Assembly (NCBI RefSeq): GCF_018802605.1 | Contig: NZ_CP069161.1 | Location: 3,348,001-3,412,000, forward strand | DNA length: 64,000 bases | From: Paludibacterium paludis | GTDB lineage: Bacteria > Pseudomonadota > Gammaproteobacteria > Burkholderiales > Chromobacteriaceae | Direction: 5' to 3' | In this document: positions 45,757 through 55,794 of the stretch, in pieces | Numbering within the stretch: the first letter of the stretch is position 1 | How the letters are laid out: every line of letters starts with the position of its first letter | Position numbers and translations under genes: made by a program | The notes under the pieces: model-generated | Told to the model about the DNA's origin: nothing | Database searches by the model: none | What the model saw: only the letters and a program-made list of their open reading frames with translations

Positions 45757-46218
45757 ATGGGCCTCATAGGCAAAATCCTCACCGCGGACCACATTCTTCT
45801 GGACCTTGATGTTTCCAGCAAGAAACGGGTTTTCGAGCAGGTGGGGCTACTGATTGAAAATACGCGTGGCATCGCGCGCAGCGAAATCTTCGACTGCCTG
45901 TTCGCCCGCGAAAAGCTGGGCTCCACGGGCCTCGGACAAGGCGTCGCCATCCCTCACGGCAGAGCGCGCGGACTCAAGGAGGCGACCGGCGTCTTCATCC
46001 GGCTCAAGCAGCCCATTCCGTTCGATGCGCCGGACGGCAAGCCGGTGCAGAGCCTCTTTGTCCTGCTCGTTCCAGAGCAGGCAACGGACCTGCATCTGCA
46101 GGTTCTCTCGGAACTCGCCCAGCTGTTCTCCAGCCGCCAGGTACGCGAACAGCTGCTGGCCGCGGCGGCGCCGGGCGAAATCCACGAACTCCTGACCCAA
46201 TGGAGCGCCAATGCCTAG
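45757..46218 (+). CDS. ptsN: Nitrogen-PTS enzyme IIA PtsN
   Basis: 153 aa from ATG 45757 ([19 protein letters not shown]). Phosphorylatable His67 in GVAIPHGRA. Regulatory, non-transporting EIIA. The longer open frame upstream runs through the promoter and is not used. Overlaps hprK by 8 bp. Confidence 0.94.
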   Translation: MGLIGKILTADHILLDLDVSSKKRVFEQVGLLIENTRGIARSEIFDCLFAREKLGSTGLGQGVAIPHGRARGLKEATGVFIRLKQPIPFDAPDGKPVQSLFVLLVPEQATDLHLQVLSELAQLFSSRQVREQLLAAAAPGEIHELLTQWSANA

Positions 46219-47167
46219 CATAACGGTCCGCAAGCTGTACCAGGAAAACCAGCAGAAACTCAATCTGAGCTGGGTTGCCGGCACGGCGGGGGCCGACAAT
46301 ATCATAGGCAACGACGATCAGCGCCCGACCCTGGCGCTGGTCGGGCACTTGAACTTCATCCACCCCAACCGGGTCCAGGTGCTTGGGCTCGCCGAGGTGA
46401 GCTACCTCGACAGGCTCGAGCAGTCGGCGGCCAAAACCGCCCTCGACCAGCTTTTCCACAAGAGCATGTCGGTGGTGATCGTCGCCAACGGCCAGGCCGT
46501 GCCCAAGCTGTTGCGCGATTACTGCCACACCCATAACGTGCCGCTGATGTCGACACCGCTGGAAAGCCCCTACCTGATGGATGTGCTGCGCATCTATCTG
46601 GCCCGGGCGCTGGCGGTCTCGACCGTGCTGCACGGCGTATTTCTCGATGTGCTCGAAATCGGCGTGCTGATCATGGGCGACTCGGCGATGGGCAAGAGCG
46701 AGCTTGCGCTTGATCTGATCTCGCGCGGTCACGGACTCGTGGCCGACGATGCCGTGGAACTCTATCGCATCGGCCCGGAAACGCTCGAGGGCCGCTGCCC
46801 TCCCCTGCTGCGCGACTTTCTGGAGGTGCGCGGCCTGGGCATTCTCAACATCCGCACGATTTTCGGGGAAACGGCGGTCCGCCCGAAAAAGGTGCTCAAG
46901 CTGATCATTCACCTGGTCAAGGCCAACGACCAGGCGATGCAGGCGCTCGATCGCCTGAACATCCAGTCGGAGACCCAGGACATCCTGGGCGTGACTGTGC
47001 GCAAGGTCGTCCTGCCGGTGGCGGCGGGTCGTAACCTCGCGGTCCTTGTCGAGGCCGCCGTGCGCAACTACATCCTGCAGCTGCGCGGTATCGACAGCAC
47101 CCGCGAGTTCATCGAACGCCACACCAATTTCCTCAGGGAACAGGAACATGCAGCTGATACTGATTAG
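46211..47167 (+). CDS. hprK: HPr kinase/phosphorylase HprK
   Basis: 318 aa. N-terminal regulatory domain and a C-terminal kinase with P-loop [11 protein letters not shown] and the family signature around [18 protein letters not shown]. In Neisseriales it probably phosphorylates HPr or a paralogue at a serine and links the PTS to regulation. Overlaps ptsN by 8 bp and rapZ by 20 bp. Confidence 0.95.
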   Translation: MPSITVRKLYQENQQKLNLSWVAGTAGADNIIGNDDQRPTLALVGHLNFIHPNRVQVLGLAEVSYLDRLEQSAAKTALDQLFHKSMSVVIVANGQAVPKLLRDYCHTHNVPLMSTPLESPYLMDVLRIYLARALAVSTVLHGVFLDVLEIGVLIMGDSAMGKSELALDLISRGHGLVADDAVELYRIGPETLEGRCPPLLRDFLEVRGLGILNIRTIFGETAVRPKKVLKLIIHLVKANDQAMQALDRLNIQSETQDILGVTVRKVVLPVAAGRNLAVLVEAAVRNYILQLRGIDSTREFIERHTNFLREQEHAADTD

Positions 47168-47990
47168 CGGCCTGTCCGGCTCGGGCAAATCGGTCACGCT
47201 CAGGGCGCTGGAGGATTCGGGCTACTACTGCGTCGACAATCTTCCGGCGACCATGCTGACCGAGGCGCTGAACCTCTACGCCGACTTCGGTTACGATCAT
47301 ATCGCGATCAGCGTCGACACCCGCTCCGGCCCGTCGCTGGGCGCGCTTCCCGACGAGATGCGCAAGCTGCGCGAAAAGGGCGCCGATGTGCGGCTGCTGT
47401 TTCTCGAGTCGCAGGAGGACACCCTGGTCAAGCGCTTTTCCGAAACCAGGCGGCGCCACCCTCTGTCGAGCCCGGGTCTGACGGTCAAGGAATGCATCAC
47501 GCTCGAACGCGAGCTTTTGGCCGACATTCAGGAACTGGGCACGCGCATCGACACCAGCGATATGTCGGCCAACACGCTGCGGAACTGGGTCAAAACCCTG
47601 GTCGAAGCCGACACGGGGCGTTTGACGCTGGTGATCCAGTCGTTCGGTTTCAAGCACGGCGTTCCGCTGGACGCCGACTTCGTGTTCGATGTCCGCTGCC
47701 TGCCCAATCCTTATTACGATCGGGAGCTTCGCCCGCTGACCGGTCACGATCAGCCGATCATCGAGTTTTTCCTGAAATGCCCGGATGTCGCGGAAATGAT
47801 CGACGACATCGACAGTATCGTCGGCAAGTGGCTGCCCCGCTTCAATCAGGAGGGCCGCAGTTACCTGACCGTCGCCATCGGCTGCACCGGCGGACAGCAC
47901 CGCTCCGTCTACATCGCCCGCACCCTTGCCGAGCGGTATGCCGGCAAACGGGTGCTGGTGCGGCATCGACAACTGGACAGCCTGCCCTGA
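47148..47990 (+). CDS. rapZ: RNase adapter protein RapZ
   Basis: 280 aa from ATG 47148 ([16 protein letters not shown]). Walker [10 protein letters not shown], Walker B-like [11 protein letters not shown], and the C-terminal RNA-binding half with [19 protein letters not shown] and [16 protein letters not shown]. In E. coli RapZ delivers small RNA GlmZ to RNase E; whether a GlmZ equivalent exists here is unknown. The stop codon shares one base with the ubiX start. Confidence 0.95.
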   Translation: MQLILISGLSGSGKSVTLRALEDSGYYCVDNLPATMLTEALNLYADFGYDHIAISVDTRSGPSLGALPDEMRKLREKGADVRLLFLESQEDTLVKRFSETRRRHPLSSPGLTVKECITLERELLADIQELGTRIDTSDMSANTLRNWVKTLVEADTGRLTLVIQSFGFKHGVPLDADFVFDVRCLPNPYYDRELRPLTGHDQPIIEFFLKCPDVAEMIDDIDSIVGKWLPRFNQEGRSYLTVAIGCTGGQHRSVYIARTLAERYAGKRVLVRHRQLDSLP

Positions 47991-48610
47991 TGCGCCCCGT
48001 CAACACCGTCACGGTCGCGCTGACCGGAGCCTCCGGCCTGCCTTTCGGCCTGTCGCTGATCGAACGCCTGGCCGAATCGGGACGCAAGGTGTTCGTCCTC
48101 TACTCCCAGGCGGCACAAATCGTCGCTCGCCAGGAAATGGATCTGGCCATCCCCTCGCGGCCCGCCGATTTCGCCCTCTGGCTGCAACAGCGCACCGGCG
48201 CGGCGGACGGTCAGATCGAGGTGTTCGGCCGGGAAGAATGGTTCGCGCCGGTCGCCTCCGGCTCCAATCCAGCCGATGCGATGGTGATCTGTCCCTGCTC
48301 GATGGGCACCCTCGCCGCGATCGCGAACGGCATGTCGGACAACCTGATCGAGCGGGCCGCCGATGTCTCGATCAAGGAAGGGCGCAAGCTCGTGCTGGTC
48401 CCCCGGGAAACGCCGCTGTCGGTGATCCATCTGGAAAACATGCTGAGACTGGCCAGGCTCGGAGCCGTCATCCTTCCTCCCGTGCCGGCGTTCTACACCA
48501 AACCGCAAACGCTCGACGACATGATCGATTTCATCGTCTCGCGCATTCTCGATCAACTGGGCATCGACAACCAGCTCGTGGCGCGCTGGGGTGCCCCGGC
48601 GCCGGAGTAA
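47990..48610 (+). CDS. ubiX: Flavin prenyltransferase UbiX
   Basis: 206 aa. Flavin-binding signature ALTGASGLPFGLSL, the CPCSMGTLAAIANGMSDNLI segment and the basic site LVLVPRETPLS. Makes prenylated FMN for the decarboxylase UbiD in ubiquinone synthesis. Together with coq7 this is the second ubiquinone gene in the window. Confidence 0.94.
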   Translation: MRPVNTVTVALTGASGLPFGLSLIERLAESGRKVFVLYSQAAQIVARQEMDLAIPSRPADFALWLQQRTGAADGQIEVFGREEWFAPVASGSNPADAMVICPCSMGTLAAIANGMSDNLIERAADVSIKEGRKLVLVPRETPLSVIHLENMLRLARLGAVILPPVPAFYTKPQTLDDMIDFIVSRILDQLGIDNQLVARWGAPAPE

Positions 48611-48615
48611 CCCTC

Positions 48616-50070
48616 ATGTGCGGCGCGCCCCTCTATCCGCCCGGCGATATTCGCGTCGTGGAGGCCATGGCGCGCCAGCGGGGCGTCGACCTGATGGAAC
48701 GCGCCGCGCGCGCCGTGCATCGCTGGGTCGAAACGCACTTCGCGGCCGGCGCGTCGATACTTGTGGCGGCGGGTCCGGGCAACAACGGCGGCGACGCGCT
48801 CCTGGCCGCCTGCCTGCTCGCCAGAAGCTCGTTCAACGTGCACATACTGCTGCCGGAAACGCCCCGTCAGGACGAGGCGATCGCGGCCCACCGACGGGCA
48901 TGCGAGGCCGGCCTTCCGCTATCGGCCACGCTTCCCGACGGCTTCCCCGCTCCCGATCTGGTCATCGACGGCCTGTTCGGCATCGGTCTTGCCCGGCCTC
49001 TTGACGGACGGTGGGCCGAGGTTCTGCGTCAATTGGCGGCATTGAACGCTCCGGTACTGGCGCTGGATGCGCCATCGGGACTCGATGCATGGACGGGAAA
49101 GGTCTTGGGACCTTGCCTCGCGGCCGACCATACGTTGACCTTCCTGTGCCATAAACCCGGCCTTTACACGGCAGACGGCGCGGATTTCGCCGGAAACGTC
49201 GAACTCGCGAATCTCGACTGCCCTCCCGAATGGTTTCCCGCGCCGGCAGGAGCACTCAACGCTCCCGCCGCCCACCTCCTGAAACGCCGGGCCAACAGCC
49301 ACAAAGGCAGTCACGGCACCGTGGTCATCGAGGGCGGAGCGCCCGGCATGACGGGTGCCGCCCTGCTCGCCGGGCGCGCCGCCCTGGCGGCGGGCGCGGG
49401 AAAGGTTCATGTCCGCTTCCTCGGGCCCGCTCCCCACGTCGACCCGGCTGCGCCCGAATTGATGCTCGCCGGAGCGGAAGGCGCCCCGCCGGCCTCCGCG
49501 GTGCTCGCCGTGGGTCCGGGACTCGGACCGGGCGATACCGCGACCCAACGCGTCGAACTCGCGCTGGAGACGACGCTGCCTCTGGTGCTCGACGCCGATG
49601 CCCTCAATGCCATTGCCTCCAATCGCGAGCTGGCCGCCAGACTTGTCGCCAGGGCGTCGCCGACCGTCATCACCCCACATCCGGCCGAAGCCGCCCGTCT
49701 GCTGGGCTGCGGCACGGGCGCGGTACAGGACGATCGCCCGGCGGCCGTGACAGCGCTTGCCCGGCGGTTCGGCTGCCATGCGGTACTGAAGGGTTCGGGC
49801 ACCCTGATAGGCCGCCCTGACGGATTTTTTCTGGTCAATACCAGCGGTGGCCCGGCCTTGGCCGCGGCGGGTCAGGGAGACGTCCTGACCGGATTGATCG
49901 CCGCGCTCATCGCACAGGGAATGACAGTGGCACAAGCCTCGGCCCTTGCAGTACACTGCCATGGTCTTGCCGGGGACGATTACACCCGGGAAGCGGGCGG
50001 CCCGCTCGGACTGACCGCTTCGATGACCGTCCAGCGCCTCGGTCGCGTGCTCAATCGCCTGATCGGATAA
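48616..50070 (+). CDS. nnr: Bifunctional NAD(P)HX epimerase/dehydratase
   Basis: 484 aa from ATG 48616. The N-terminal YjeF_N epimerase domain contains AAGPGNNGGDALLAACLLA and LALDAPSGLDAWTG; the C-terminal ADP-dependent dehydratase contains ANSHKGSHGTVVIEGG, VLDADALNAIA, TPHPAEAARLLG and AAAGQGDVLTGLIAALIAQG. Repairs hydrated NADH/NADPH. The open frame extends far upstream over ubiX but without similarity. Confidence 0.95.
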   Translation: MCGAPLYPPGDIRVVEAMARQRGVDLMERAARAVHRWVETHFAAGASILVAAGPGNNGGDALLAACLLARSSFNVHILLPETPRQDEAIAAHRRACEAGLPLSATLPDGFPAPDLVIDGLFGIGLARPLDGRWAEVLRQLAALNAPVLALDAPSGLDAWTGKVLGPCLAADHTLTFLCHKPGLYTADGADFAGNVELANLDCPPEWFPAPAGALNAPAAHLLKRRANSHKGSHGTVVIEGGAPGMTGAALLAGRAALAAGAGKVHVRFLGPAPHVDPAAPELMLAGAEGAPPASAVLAVGPGLGPGDTATQRVELALETTLPLVLDADALNAIASNRELAARLVARASPTVITPHPAEAARLLGCGTGAVQDDRPAAVTALARRFGCHAVLKGSGTLIGRPDGFFLVNTSGGPALAAAGQGDVLTGLIAALIAQGMTVAQASALAVHCHGLAGDDYTREAGGPLGLTASMTVQRLGRVLNRLIG

Positions 50071-50120
50071 CGGCCCCGGGCAAGATACGACCGCCGACCG
50101 TCCGTTACGAGGAGTCCGAT

Positions 50121-51014
50121 TTGACCCGCCAACAGAAAGCCTACGCCTGCGGCCTGTCCGCCGTTCTCGCCTGGTCAACCGTCGCCACGGCCTTCAAGAT
50201 CAGCCTCGCGCATCTGAGTCCGGCGCAACTGGTGCTGTATGCCAGCGCCGCGTCCCTGTGCGTTCTGCTTGGCATCCTCGCCTGGCAAGGCCGGCTCGGC
50301 GAACTTCCGAAGACCGCGCGCGCGCACTGGCAACGCTCTGTCCTGTTGGGCGCCGTGAACCCCTTCATCTACTACCTGATCCTGTTCCAGGCTTACGCGC
50401 GGCTGCCCGCACAGGAAGCCCAGGCTATCAACTACACCTGGGCCCTGACGATGACCCTGCTGGCCATCCCGGTGCTGGGACAGCGCCTGCGGCCGCAGGA
50501 TGCCGCCGGCGCGCTCTGCTGCTACGCGGGCGTGCTGGTGATCGGCACGCGCGGCGATGTGCTGGCGCTGAACTTTTCCAATGCGGCGGGCGTCGGCTTC
50601 GCACTGGCCTCCACCCTGCTGTGGGCGCTTTACTGGCTATTCAACACCAAGGACTCGCGGGAGCCCGTGGTCGGGCTGACGCTGAACTTCGCCTTCTCGC
50701 TACCGTTGATCCTCGTTTGGTGCTTTCTCACCGGAGAATTGCAACCGGTCGCCTGGCAAGGCCTGGCCGGCGCCTTCTACGTCGGGGCGCTGGAGATGGG
50801 ATTCACCTTCGTGCTGTGGCTCGCCGCGATGAAACTGACCGACAGCACCGCGAAGATCGCCAACCTGATCTTTCTCTCGCCGCTGGTTTCGCTGGTGCTG
50901 ATCCACTTCATCGTCGGCGAACCGGTCTACTCGTCGACGCTCGGCGGTCTTGCCCTGATTCTCGGGGGCTTGGCGATCCAGAAATTTGCCCCGATGAGGC
51001 TGGCCGCCGCCTGA
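50121..51014 (+). CDS. EamA/DMT-superfamily transporter
   Basis: 297 aa, TTG start with AGGAG 7 bp upstream. Ten predicted helices in two EamA halves (AVLAWSTVATAFKISLAHLS; YTWALTMTLLAIPVLGQRL). YddG-like pattern suggests export of amino acids or metabolites, but the substrate cannot be told. Confidence 0.87.
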   Translation: MTRQQKAYACGLSAVLAWSTVATAFKISLAHLSPAQLVLYASAASLCVLLGILAWQGRLGELPKTARAHWQRSVLLGAVNPFIYYLILFQAYARLPAQEAQAINYTWALTMTLLAIPVLGQRLRPQDAAGALCCYAGVLVIGTRGDVLALNFSNAAGVGFALASTLLWALYWLFNTKDSREPVVGLTLNFAFSLPLILVWCFLTGELQPVAWQGLAGAFYVGALEMGFTFVLWLAAMKLTDSTAKIANLIFLSPLVSLVLIHFIVGEPVYSSTLGGLALILGGLAIQKFAPMRLAAA

Positions 51015-51057
51015 CCGGTGAGCGTTTTTTGCAAGTCCCGGTCCTGCACCGCATCGT

Positions 51058-52326
51058 ATGCTCGGCTTTTTGCGCCACCTCATGAAACCGACCATCCCGC
51101 TTTCGTCCTCTGGACCCGCGCAGCCTGGCGCCATCGCGCCGCCTGCGCGAGCAGGGACCGCCATTCAGCAGCTCAGGCGTGTCTTCACCCTGTGTCTGCG
51201 GCCCGCCGCGCAAGGCCCAGCGCCGTTGGAACCGAGGTCTTGCGCGCTGACGGCGCGACAGTGTCGCGCCCTCGAACGGCTCGTTCCCCTCTTTCGCGAA
51301 CACCGGCGGCAACGCAATGCCAAAGAGGCCAATGAGTCAGGCTATGTCGTCTTCGAAGGGCGGCGCACGCGAACGGATGAAACCGGCCGCATGACGTGGG
51401 AAAGGCACCGTTTTCATGTGCATCGCGCCGGCAAGGCGCCATCCGCCGTCGAAATCGGCACCGAGCGCCCCGATCCGGCCCTGGCCGGCGCCAACAAGCG
51501 CATTGTCCATCGGGCGGGCGGTTATCTGTCCCTGACGACAACGACTCCGGCAAACATCGTCCCACCCCTGCCGGAAGGCTTCTTTGAAGATTTTCCGCAC
51601 CTTGTCGCGCCTCGAAGGGTCGCGCCTGAGCGGCTGATCATGCGGGATGCGGGCCAGGATCTCCAAAGCGCGCTATGCAAGGGGAAATGCCTGCGGCCCG
51701 AACAATGGAAGCCGCTCGCGGAAGAGCTGGACCGGCTGCATCGGGCGGGCTTTGTTCATGGCGACATCAAACCGGAAAACCTGGCGCTCGGGCCTGACAA
51801 AGCAAACGGCGGCGAAGCGGTGCTGCACCTCATCGACTGCGACGGGATCTGTCCGGTGTCGAGGCGGCCGGAGTTTTTCACGCCGGGCTACACCCCCGCC
51901 CTGCTGCTGCCCTATCTTGACGCGAGTCCGCAGCATGCCGGAATCACGGCGGACGAGCATGCCTTTGTTTACTCGGTCATGCTGGCGACGATCGGGCGGT
52001 TCGGTTTATCGCCCTCGGAGCACGCCGCTTTTCTCGCGGCGATCCGGGACTGCCAGCGCCTCAATCGCCGGTTGACCGATCATTACCTGGACGGGATGGA
52101 TCTGGTGCGGCTGGCGTCCGGCCCTCCCGAGTCACGCCAGAACTTCGCCGCCGCCCATGTCTACAACGCCAGCACTTGCGCCGTGCTGGAGCGCTGGATC
52201 AAGCGTTATATCGTTCCGGGCGAACGCCGTCGTATCCGTAGGCTGTTGATGGACCCGGTCAGCGATTGCGCTCGTCGGGCCACTCGCCCACCCACTCCGC
52301 TGGCCAGCGCGTTCCGTTGGAAGTGA
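51058..52326 (+). CDS. Eukaryote-like protein kinase domain protein, possible effector
   Basis: 422 aa. A catalytic loop HGDIKPEN (residues 234-241; D236, K238, N241) is followed by LIDCDG (D260), matching the HRDxKxxN and DFG elements of Ser/Thr kinases, and then by DEHAFVYSVM where the APE-helix F Asp is expected. A glycine-rich loop and the VAIK lysine are not obvious in residues 95-200. N-terminus (1-60) is Pro/Ser/Ala-rich without a signal peptide, a composition seen in type III effectors. No secretion genes are near. Function unknown. Confidence 0.68.
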   Translation: MLGFLRHLMKPTIPLSSSGPAQPGAIAPPARAGTAIQQLRRVFTLCLRPAAQGPAPLEPRSCALTARQCRALERLVPLFREHRRQRNAKEANESGYVVFEGRRTRTDETGRMTWERHRFHVHRAGKAPSAVEIGTERPDPALAGANKRIVHRAGGYLSLTTTTPANIVPPLPEGFFEDFPHLVAPRRVAPERLIMRDAGQDLQSALCKGKCLRPEQWKPLAEELDRLHRAGFVHGDIKPENLALGPDKANGGEAVLHLIDCDGICPVSRRPEFFTPGYTPALLLPYLDASPQHAGITADEHAFVYSVMLATIGRFGLSPSEHAAFLAAIRDCQRLNRRLTDHYLDGMDLVRLASGPPESRQNFAAAHVYNASTCAVLERWIKRYIVPGERRRIRRLLMDPVSDCARRATRPPTPLASAFRWK

Positions 52327-52444
52327 CTCCCGTTTTCCGGTAGAGGCATGACAGAAATCGCGCTATCTGCCAGCCTGTCTTTGCAATTTGGGCTGCGGTT
52401 TCTTACGATGGTTAGAGGGGGCCTAGCGAAAGAACCGCAACCAC

Positions 52445-53986
52445 ATGAACAGCATCAAGGCGAAACTGACTGTCTGGTTGATCGTCGGCGTCACAATAAT
52501 ACTTGGCATAACCGGCTTCATCTCCTACGCCAACAATAAACGACAAGGCGAAGCCGACTACCAGGCTTTGCGCCTGGCGCTCAAGGAGCGTCTCGCCCTG
52601 TCGTTGCCCCATGGCGTCTGGCAGCTCGACGATCAGTACATCCGCCTGACGCTGGACGCCGAACTGGGCTGGCCCTCGCTGACGGCGATCCGCATTCGCG
52701 GCGATGCAGGACTGAATGTCGGGCGCATCCGAGATGGCAAGGGCGGCATCCGGGACATGACGCCTTCCGAGCAGCCTTCCGCCGACGACATTCTCAAGGT
52801 TCCGATCGTTTACCAGGGCAAGGAACTCTTGGGCGAAGCCACGGTGTTCCTGTCGCGCCAGAGCCTCGCGAGCACACTGCAGGCCCGCCTGATGGAGATC
52901 ATCGCCCAGATCATCGTGCTGGACATCCTGATCCTTATTCTGATGACCTACGCACTGCGTCACTTCGTTTTCCATCCACTGACCGAGCTGCAGATGGCCC
53001 TCAATCACGCGGCGAGCAGCGACGCGCTCAACGACGCCACGCTGGAGTTCAAGCAGGACAACGAGTTCGGAGAGGTGGCCCGCAGCTTCAACCGCATCGT
53101 CACGCGCATCATGGACGAATTGTCGATGCGCACAGCGGCCGAGGCCAGCGCGCAGGATGAGAAGCAGAAGGCGCAGGATGCCTATCGGCGACTTCTGGAA
53201 ACCCAGCAGACGCTGGTGGAAGCGGAGAAACTCGCATCCCTTGGCGGGCTTGTCGCCGGGGTCGCCCATGAAATCAACACGCCGGTCGGCATCACGCTGA
53301 CCACGGCATCGCATCTTGCGACGGTCACCCAGCATCTGAACGGGGAGTTGCAGAACGGCTCCATCCGCAAAAGCGATTTCCAGAACTATTTGCAAACCGC
53401 GTCGGAAAGCTGCGATCTGATTCTCGCCAATGCCGAACGCGCCGCCAACCTGATCCACAGCTTCAAGCAAGTCGCGGTCGATCAAACCAGCGAAGCGCGG
53501 CGCGATTTCCAGTTGAACGAATACCTGCACGAAATCATCACCAGCCTGCGACCGCGGTTCAAGCGCAGCCGCATCGATGTCGAGATCGCCTGCGAAGAGG
53601 ATATCCTGATGGACAGTTACCCGGGAGCCCTGTCGCAGGTCATCACCAATCTCGTCGTCAATGCCCAGGTTCACGCCTTCGACGAGGGCGCCGAAGGCAA
53701 GATCCGTATCGAGGCGCAGCACGGAACCGGCACACGGATCGTGCTGAAGGTCACCGATAACGGCAGGGGCATTCCCTCCGACAACCTTCCGAAGATTTTC
53801 CAGCCGTTCTTCACGACACGCCGCAGCAGCGGCGGAAGCGGACTGGGACTTCACATCGTCTACAACATTGTTCGCCAGCGGCTGGGCGGAACCATCGAAG
53901 TGGCGAGCCGCACCGGCGAAGGCACGGTCTTTACCATTGAAATGCCCAGCTCGGCTCCCGAGCAACAACAAAGAGAGGTCTCCTGA
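52445..53986 (+). CDS. Sensor histidine kinase
   Basis: 513 aa. TM1 about 7-29, a periplasmic domain of about 120 residues, TM2 about 150-172, then a HAMP-like region. A coiled coil (about 225-265) leads to the H-box GGLVAGVAHEINTPVG with phospho-acceptor His275. ATP-binding boxes: N (NLVVNAQVHAF), G1 (DNGRGIP), F (FFTTRRSSGG) and G2 (SGLGLHIVYNI). The stop codon shares one base with the regulator gene, so the two form a two-component pair. Signal unknown. Confidence 0.94.
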   Translation: MNSIKAKLTVWLIVGVTIILGITGFISYANNKRQGEADYQALRLALKERLALSLPHGVWQLDDQYIRLTLDAELGWPSLTAIRIRGDAGLNVGRIRDGKGGIRDMTPSEQPSADDILKVPIVYQGKELLGEATVFLSRQSLASTLQARLMEIIAQIIVLDILILILMTYALRHFVFHPLTELQMALNHAASSDALNDATLEFKQDNEFGEVARSFNRIVTRIMDELSMRTAAEASAQDEKQKAQDAYRRLLETQQTLVEAEKLASLGGLVAGVAHEINTPVGITLTTASHLATVTQHLNGELQNGSIRKSDFQNYLQTASESCDLILANAERAANLIHSFKQVAVDQTSEARRDFQLNEYLHEIITSLRPRFKRSRIDVEIACEEDILMDSYPGALSQVITNLVVNAQVHAFDEGAEGKIRIEAQHGTGTRIVLKVTDNGRGIPSDNLPKIFQPFFTTRRSSGGSGLGLHIVYNIVRQRLGGTIEVASRTGEGTVFTIEMPSSAPEQQQREVS

Positions 53987-55584
53987 TGATGCCGGACAAG
54001 ACAACCAATGACGATGACGACTGGTTGGTCGACGACGAACCGGCCGAATCGGACACCGGCAAACAACAGCTTGCGCGGCGCCCGTGGAAAGTCCTGATCG
54101 TTGATGATGAAAAAGACGTCCATCTGGCCACCCGACTGGCCATCAAGGATATCCGCTTCAAGGATCGCGGCCTGGAGCTGCTGAATGCCTACAGCGCCGA
54201 AGAGGGTTATGCGCTGATGAAGGAGCATGGCGACATTGCTCTGGTGTTGCTGGATGTGGTGATGGAATCCGACGATGCGGGATTGCGGCTTGTGGAAAGG
54301 ATCCGCAACGAACTGGGCAATCAGACGGTACGCATCGTCTTGCGAACCGGCCAGCCCGGCCACGCGCCGGAACAGGAAGTGATCCTCGACTACGACATCA
54401 ACGATTACAAGACCAAGACGGAACTGACCGTCCAGAAACTGTTCACCACGGTGATCGCGTCGCTACGCGCCTTCGAAAACATGCTCACTATCGAGAAAAG
54501 CCGCCAGGGACTGGCCAAGATTCTCGATGGCGCCGGAGATCTGTATCACCTTTATTCACTGAAGGAATTCGCCTCGGGGGTTCTCAAGCAAATCAGCGCC
54601 ATTCTCGATGTCGGCATGGATGGTGTGCTGTGCGTGGAGAACGGAACGGAAATCACGGGCCGTCCCGCGCTGGAAGTCATCGCCGCCACCGGCGCCTACG
54701 AAACCCTGTCCAGGGACAACGACTTTACCGGCAACCTCGAATTGGCCGACGCCATCAGCCAGGCGTTCCGGCAACGCAAGAACCTGTACTGCCACCCGTA
54801 CGACATGCTCTACATCTGCTCGCAAAACGGCCGGGAATTTGTCGTGCATTTCAGCCCTCCGTGGCCACTGGACGACGTGGAGCGCAGCCTCCTCGAGGTA
54901 TTCTGCCAGCGCATTTCTTCGGCCTACGACAACCTGTATCTGTACAGCCAGTTGCGCAACGCCCAGCAGGCCACGGTCGTGGCGCTGGCGGATCTTGCGG
55001 AGTTTCGGGACACCAATACCGGCGAGCATGTGATGCGCGTGCAAAAACTGACCGATGCGCTGGCAGCAGAGCTGAAGGACATGGGCTGCTACCCGGAAAC
55101 ACTTTCCAGGGAGTTCATGGACATGATCGGCATGGCAAGCATCCTGCACGACGTGGGCAAGGTGGGAACCCCCGACAACATTCTGTTCAAGCCCGGCCGT
55201 CTTGACGCGGATGAGCGAATCGTCATGGAGCAGCACGCCACCATCGGTTCGCACATCCTGCAAAAGGCCAGCCAGATGTGCGAGGGAGTCAGCTACCTCA
55301 CTTTCGGCGCGGAAATCGCCGGAGGACACCATGAACATTACGACGGCAACGGCTATCCGCTCAAGCGCCGGGGGCAGGATATCCCCCTGTCGGCGCGCAT
55401 CGTCGCGGTCGTGGATGTTTTCGATGCGCTGCTGAACAAGCGGCCCTACAAAGAGCCGTGGACCATGGACGATACCATGCGCTACATCCAGGAGCGTTCG
55501 GGCACCCAGTTCGATCCGCAGATCGTCGAGGCGCTCAGTCGGCTGGTCCGGGAAAACCGCCTGCCATTCGCACTGGACGAGTGA
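53986..55584 (+). CDS. Response regulator with DUF3369 and HD-GYP domains
   Basis: 532 aa. Receiver domain 35-160 (D40, D41, phospho-Asp D90 in LVLLDVVME). A DUF3369-like sensor segment follows (about 175-325). The HD-GYP domain is complete, with GEH at 347-349, ILHDVGKVG (H388, D389) and HHEHYDGNGYPLK at 448-460, so cyclic-di-GMP hydrolysis is expected. Partner of the upstream kinase. Output would lower c-di-GMP in response to the kinase signal (inference). Confidence 0.93.
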   Translation: MMPDKTTNDDDDWLVDDEPAESDTGKQQLARRPWKVLIVDDEKDVHLATRLAIKDIRFKDRGLELLNAYSAEEGYALMKEHGDIALVLLDVVMESDDAGLRLVERIRNELGNQTVRIVLRTGQPGHAPEQEVILDYDINDYKTKTELTVQKLFTTVIASLRAFENMLTIEKSRQGLAKILDGAGDLYHLYSLKEFASGVLKQISAILDVGMDGVLCVENGTEITGRPALEVIAATGAYETLSRDNDFTGNLELADAISQAFRQRKNLYCHPYDMLYICSQNGREFVVHFSPPWPLDDVERSLLEVFCQRISSAYDNLYLYSQLRNAQQATVVALADLAEFRDTNTGEHVMRVQKLTDALAAELKDMGCYPETLSREFMDMIGMASILHDVGKVGTPDNILFKPGRLDADERIVMEQHATIGSHILQKASQMCEGVSYLTFGAEIAGGHHEHYDGNGYPLKRRGQDIPLSARIVAVVDVFDALLNKRPYKEPWTMDDTMRYIQERSGTQFDPQIVEALSRLVRENRLPFALDE

Positions 55585-55647
55585 GACGGCGTAAAGCCTG
55601 GAGCTCAGCCCGTCATGCGTGTCCGCACGGTTTGCAGCATCGCCAGC

Positions 55648-55683
55648 CGGCTGGAGGAGCACGGATCCGCCCTCCTCCAGCCG
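55648..55683. repeat. 12-bp perfect inverted repeat after the HD-GYP gene
   Basis: CGGCTGGAGGAG and CTCCTCCAGCCG separated by 12 nt that contain the palindrome CGGATCCG; TTTGCA and TGCAAA flank it on the outside. No T run follows, so it is not a standard terminator. The stretch 55585-55794 otherwise shows no gene. Confidence 0.6.
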
Positions 55684-55794
55684 CTGATGCAAACTCGCCC
55701 GTGAAAAACGGTCGGCCAGCGTGCGGCCAACATCGGGAGAGTGCACGGTGCTGGCGTCCAGCATTAACGTGGCAGCGCGCGATGCCTCAAGCGG

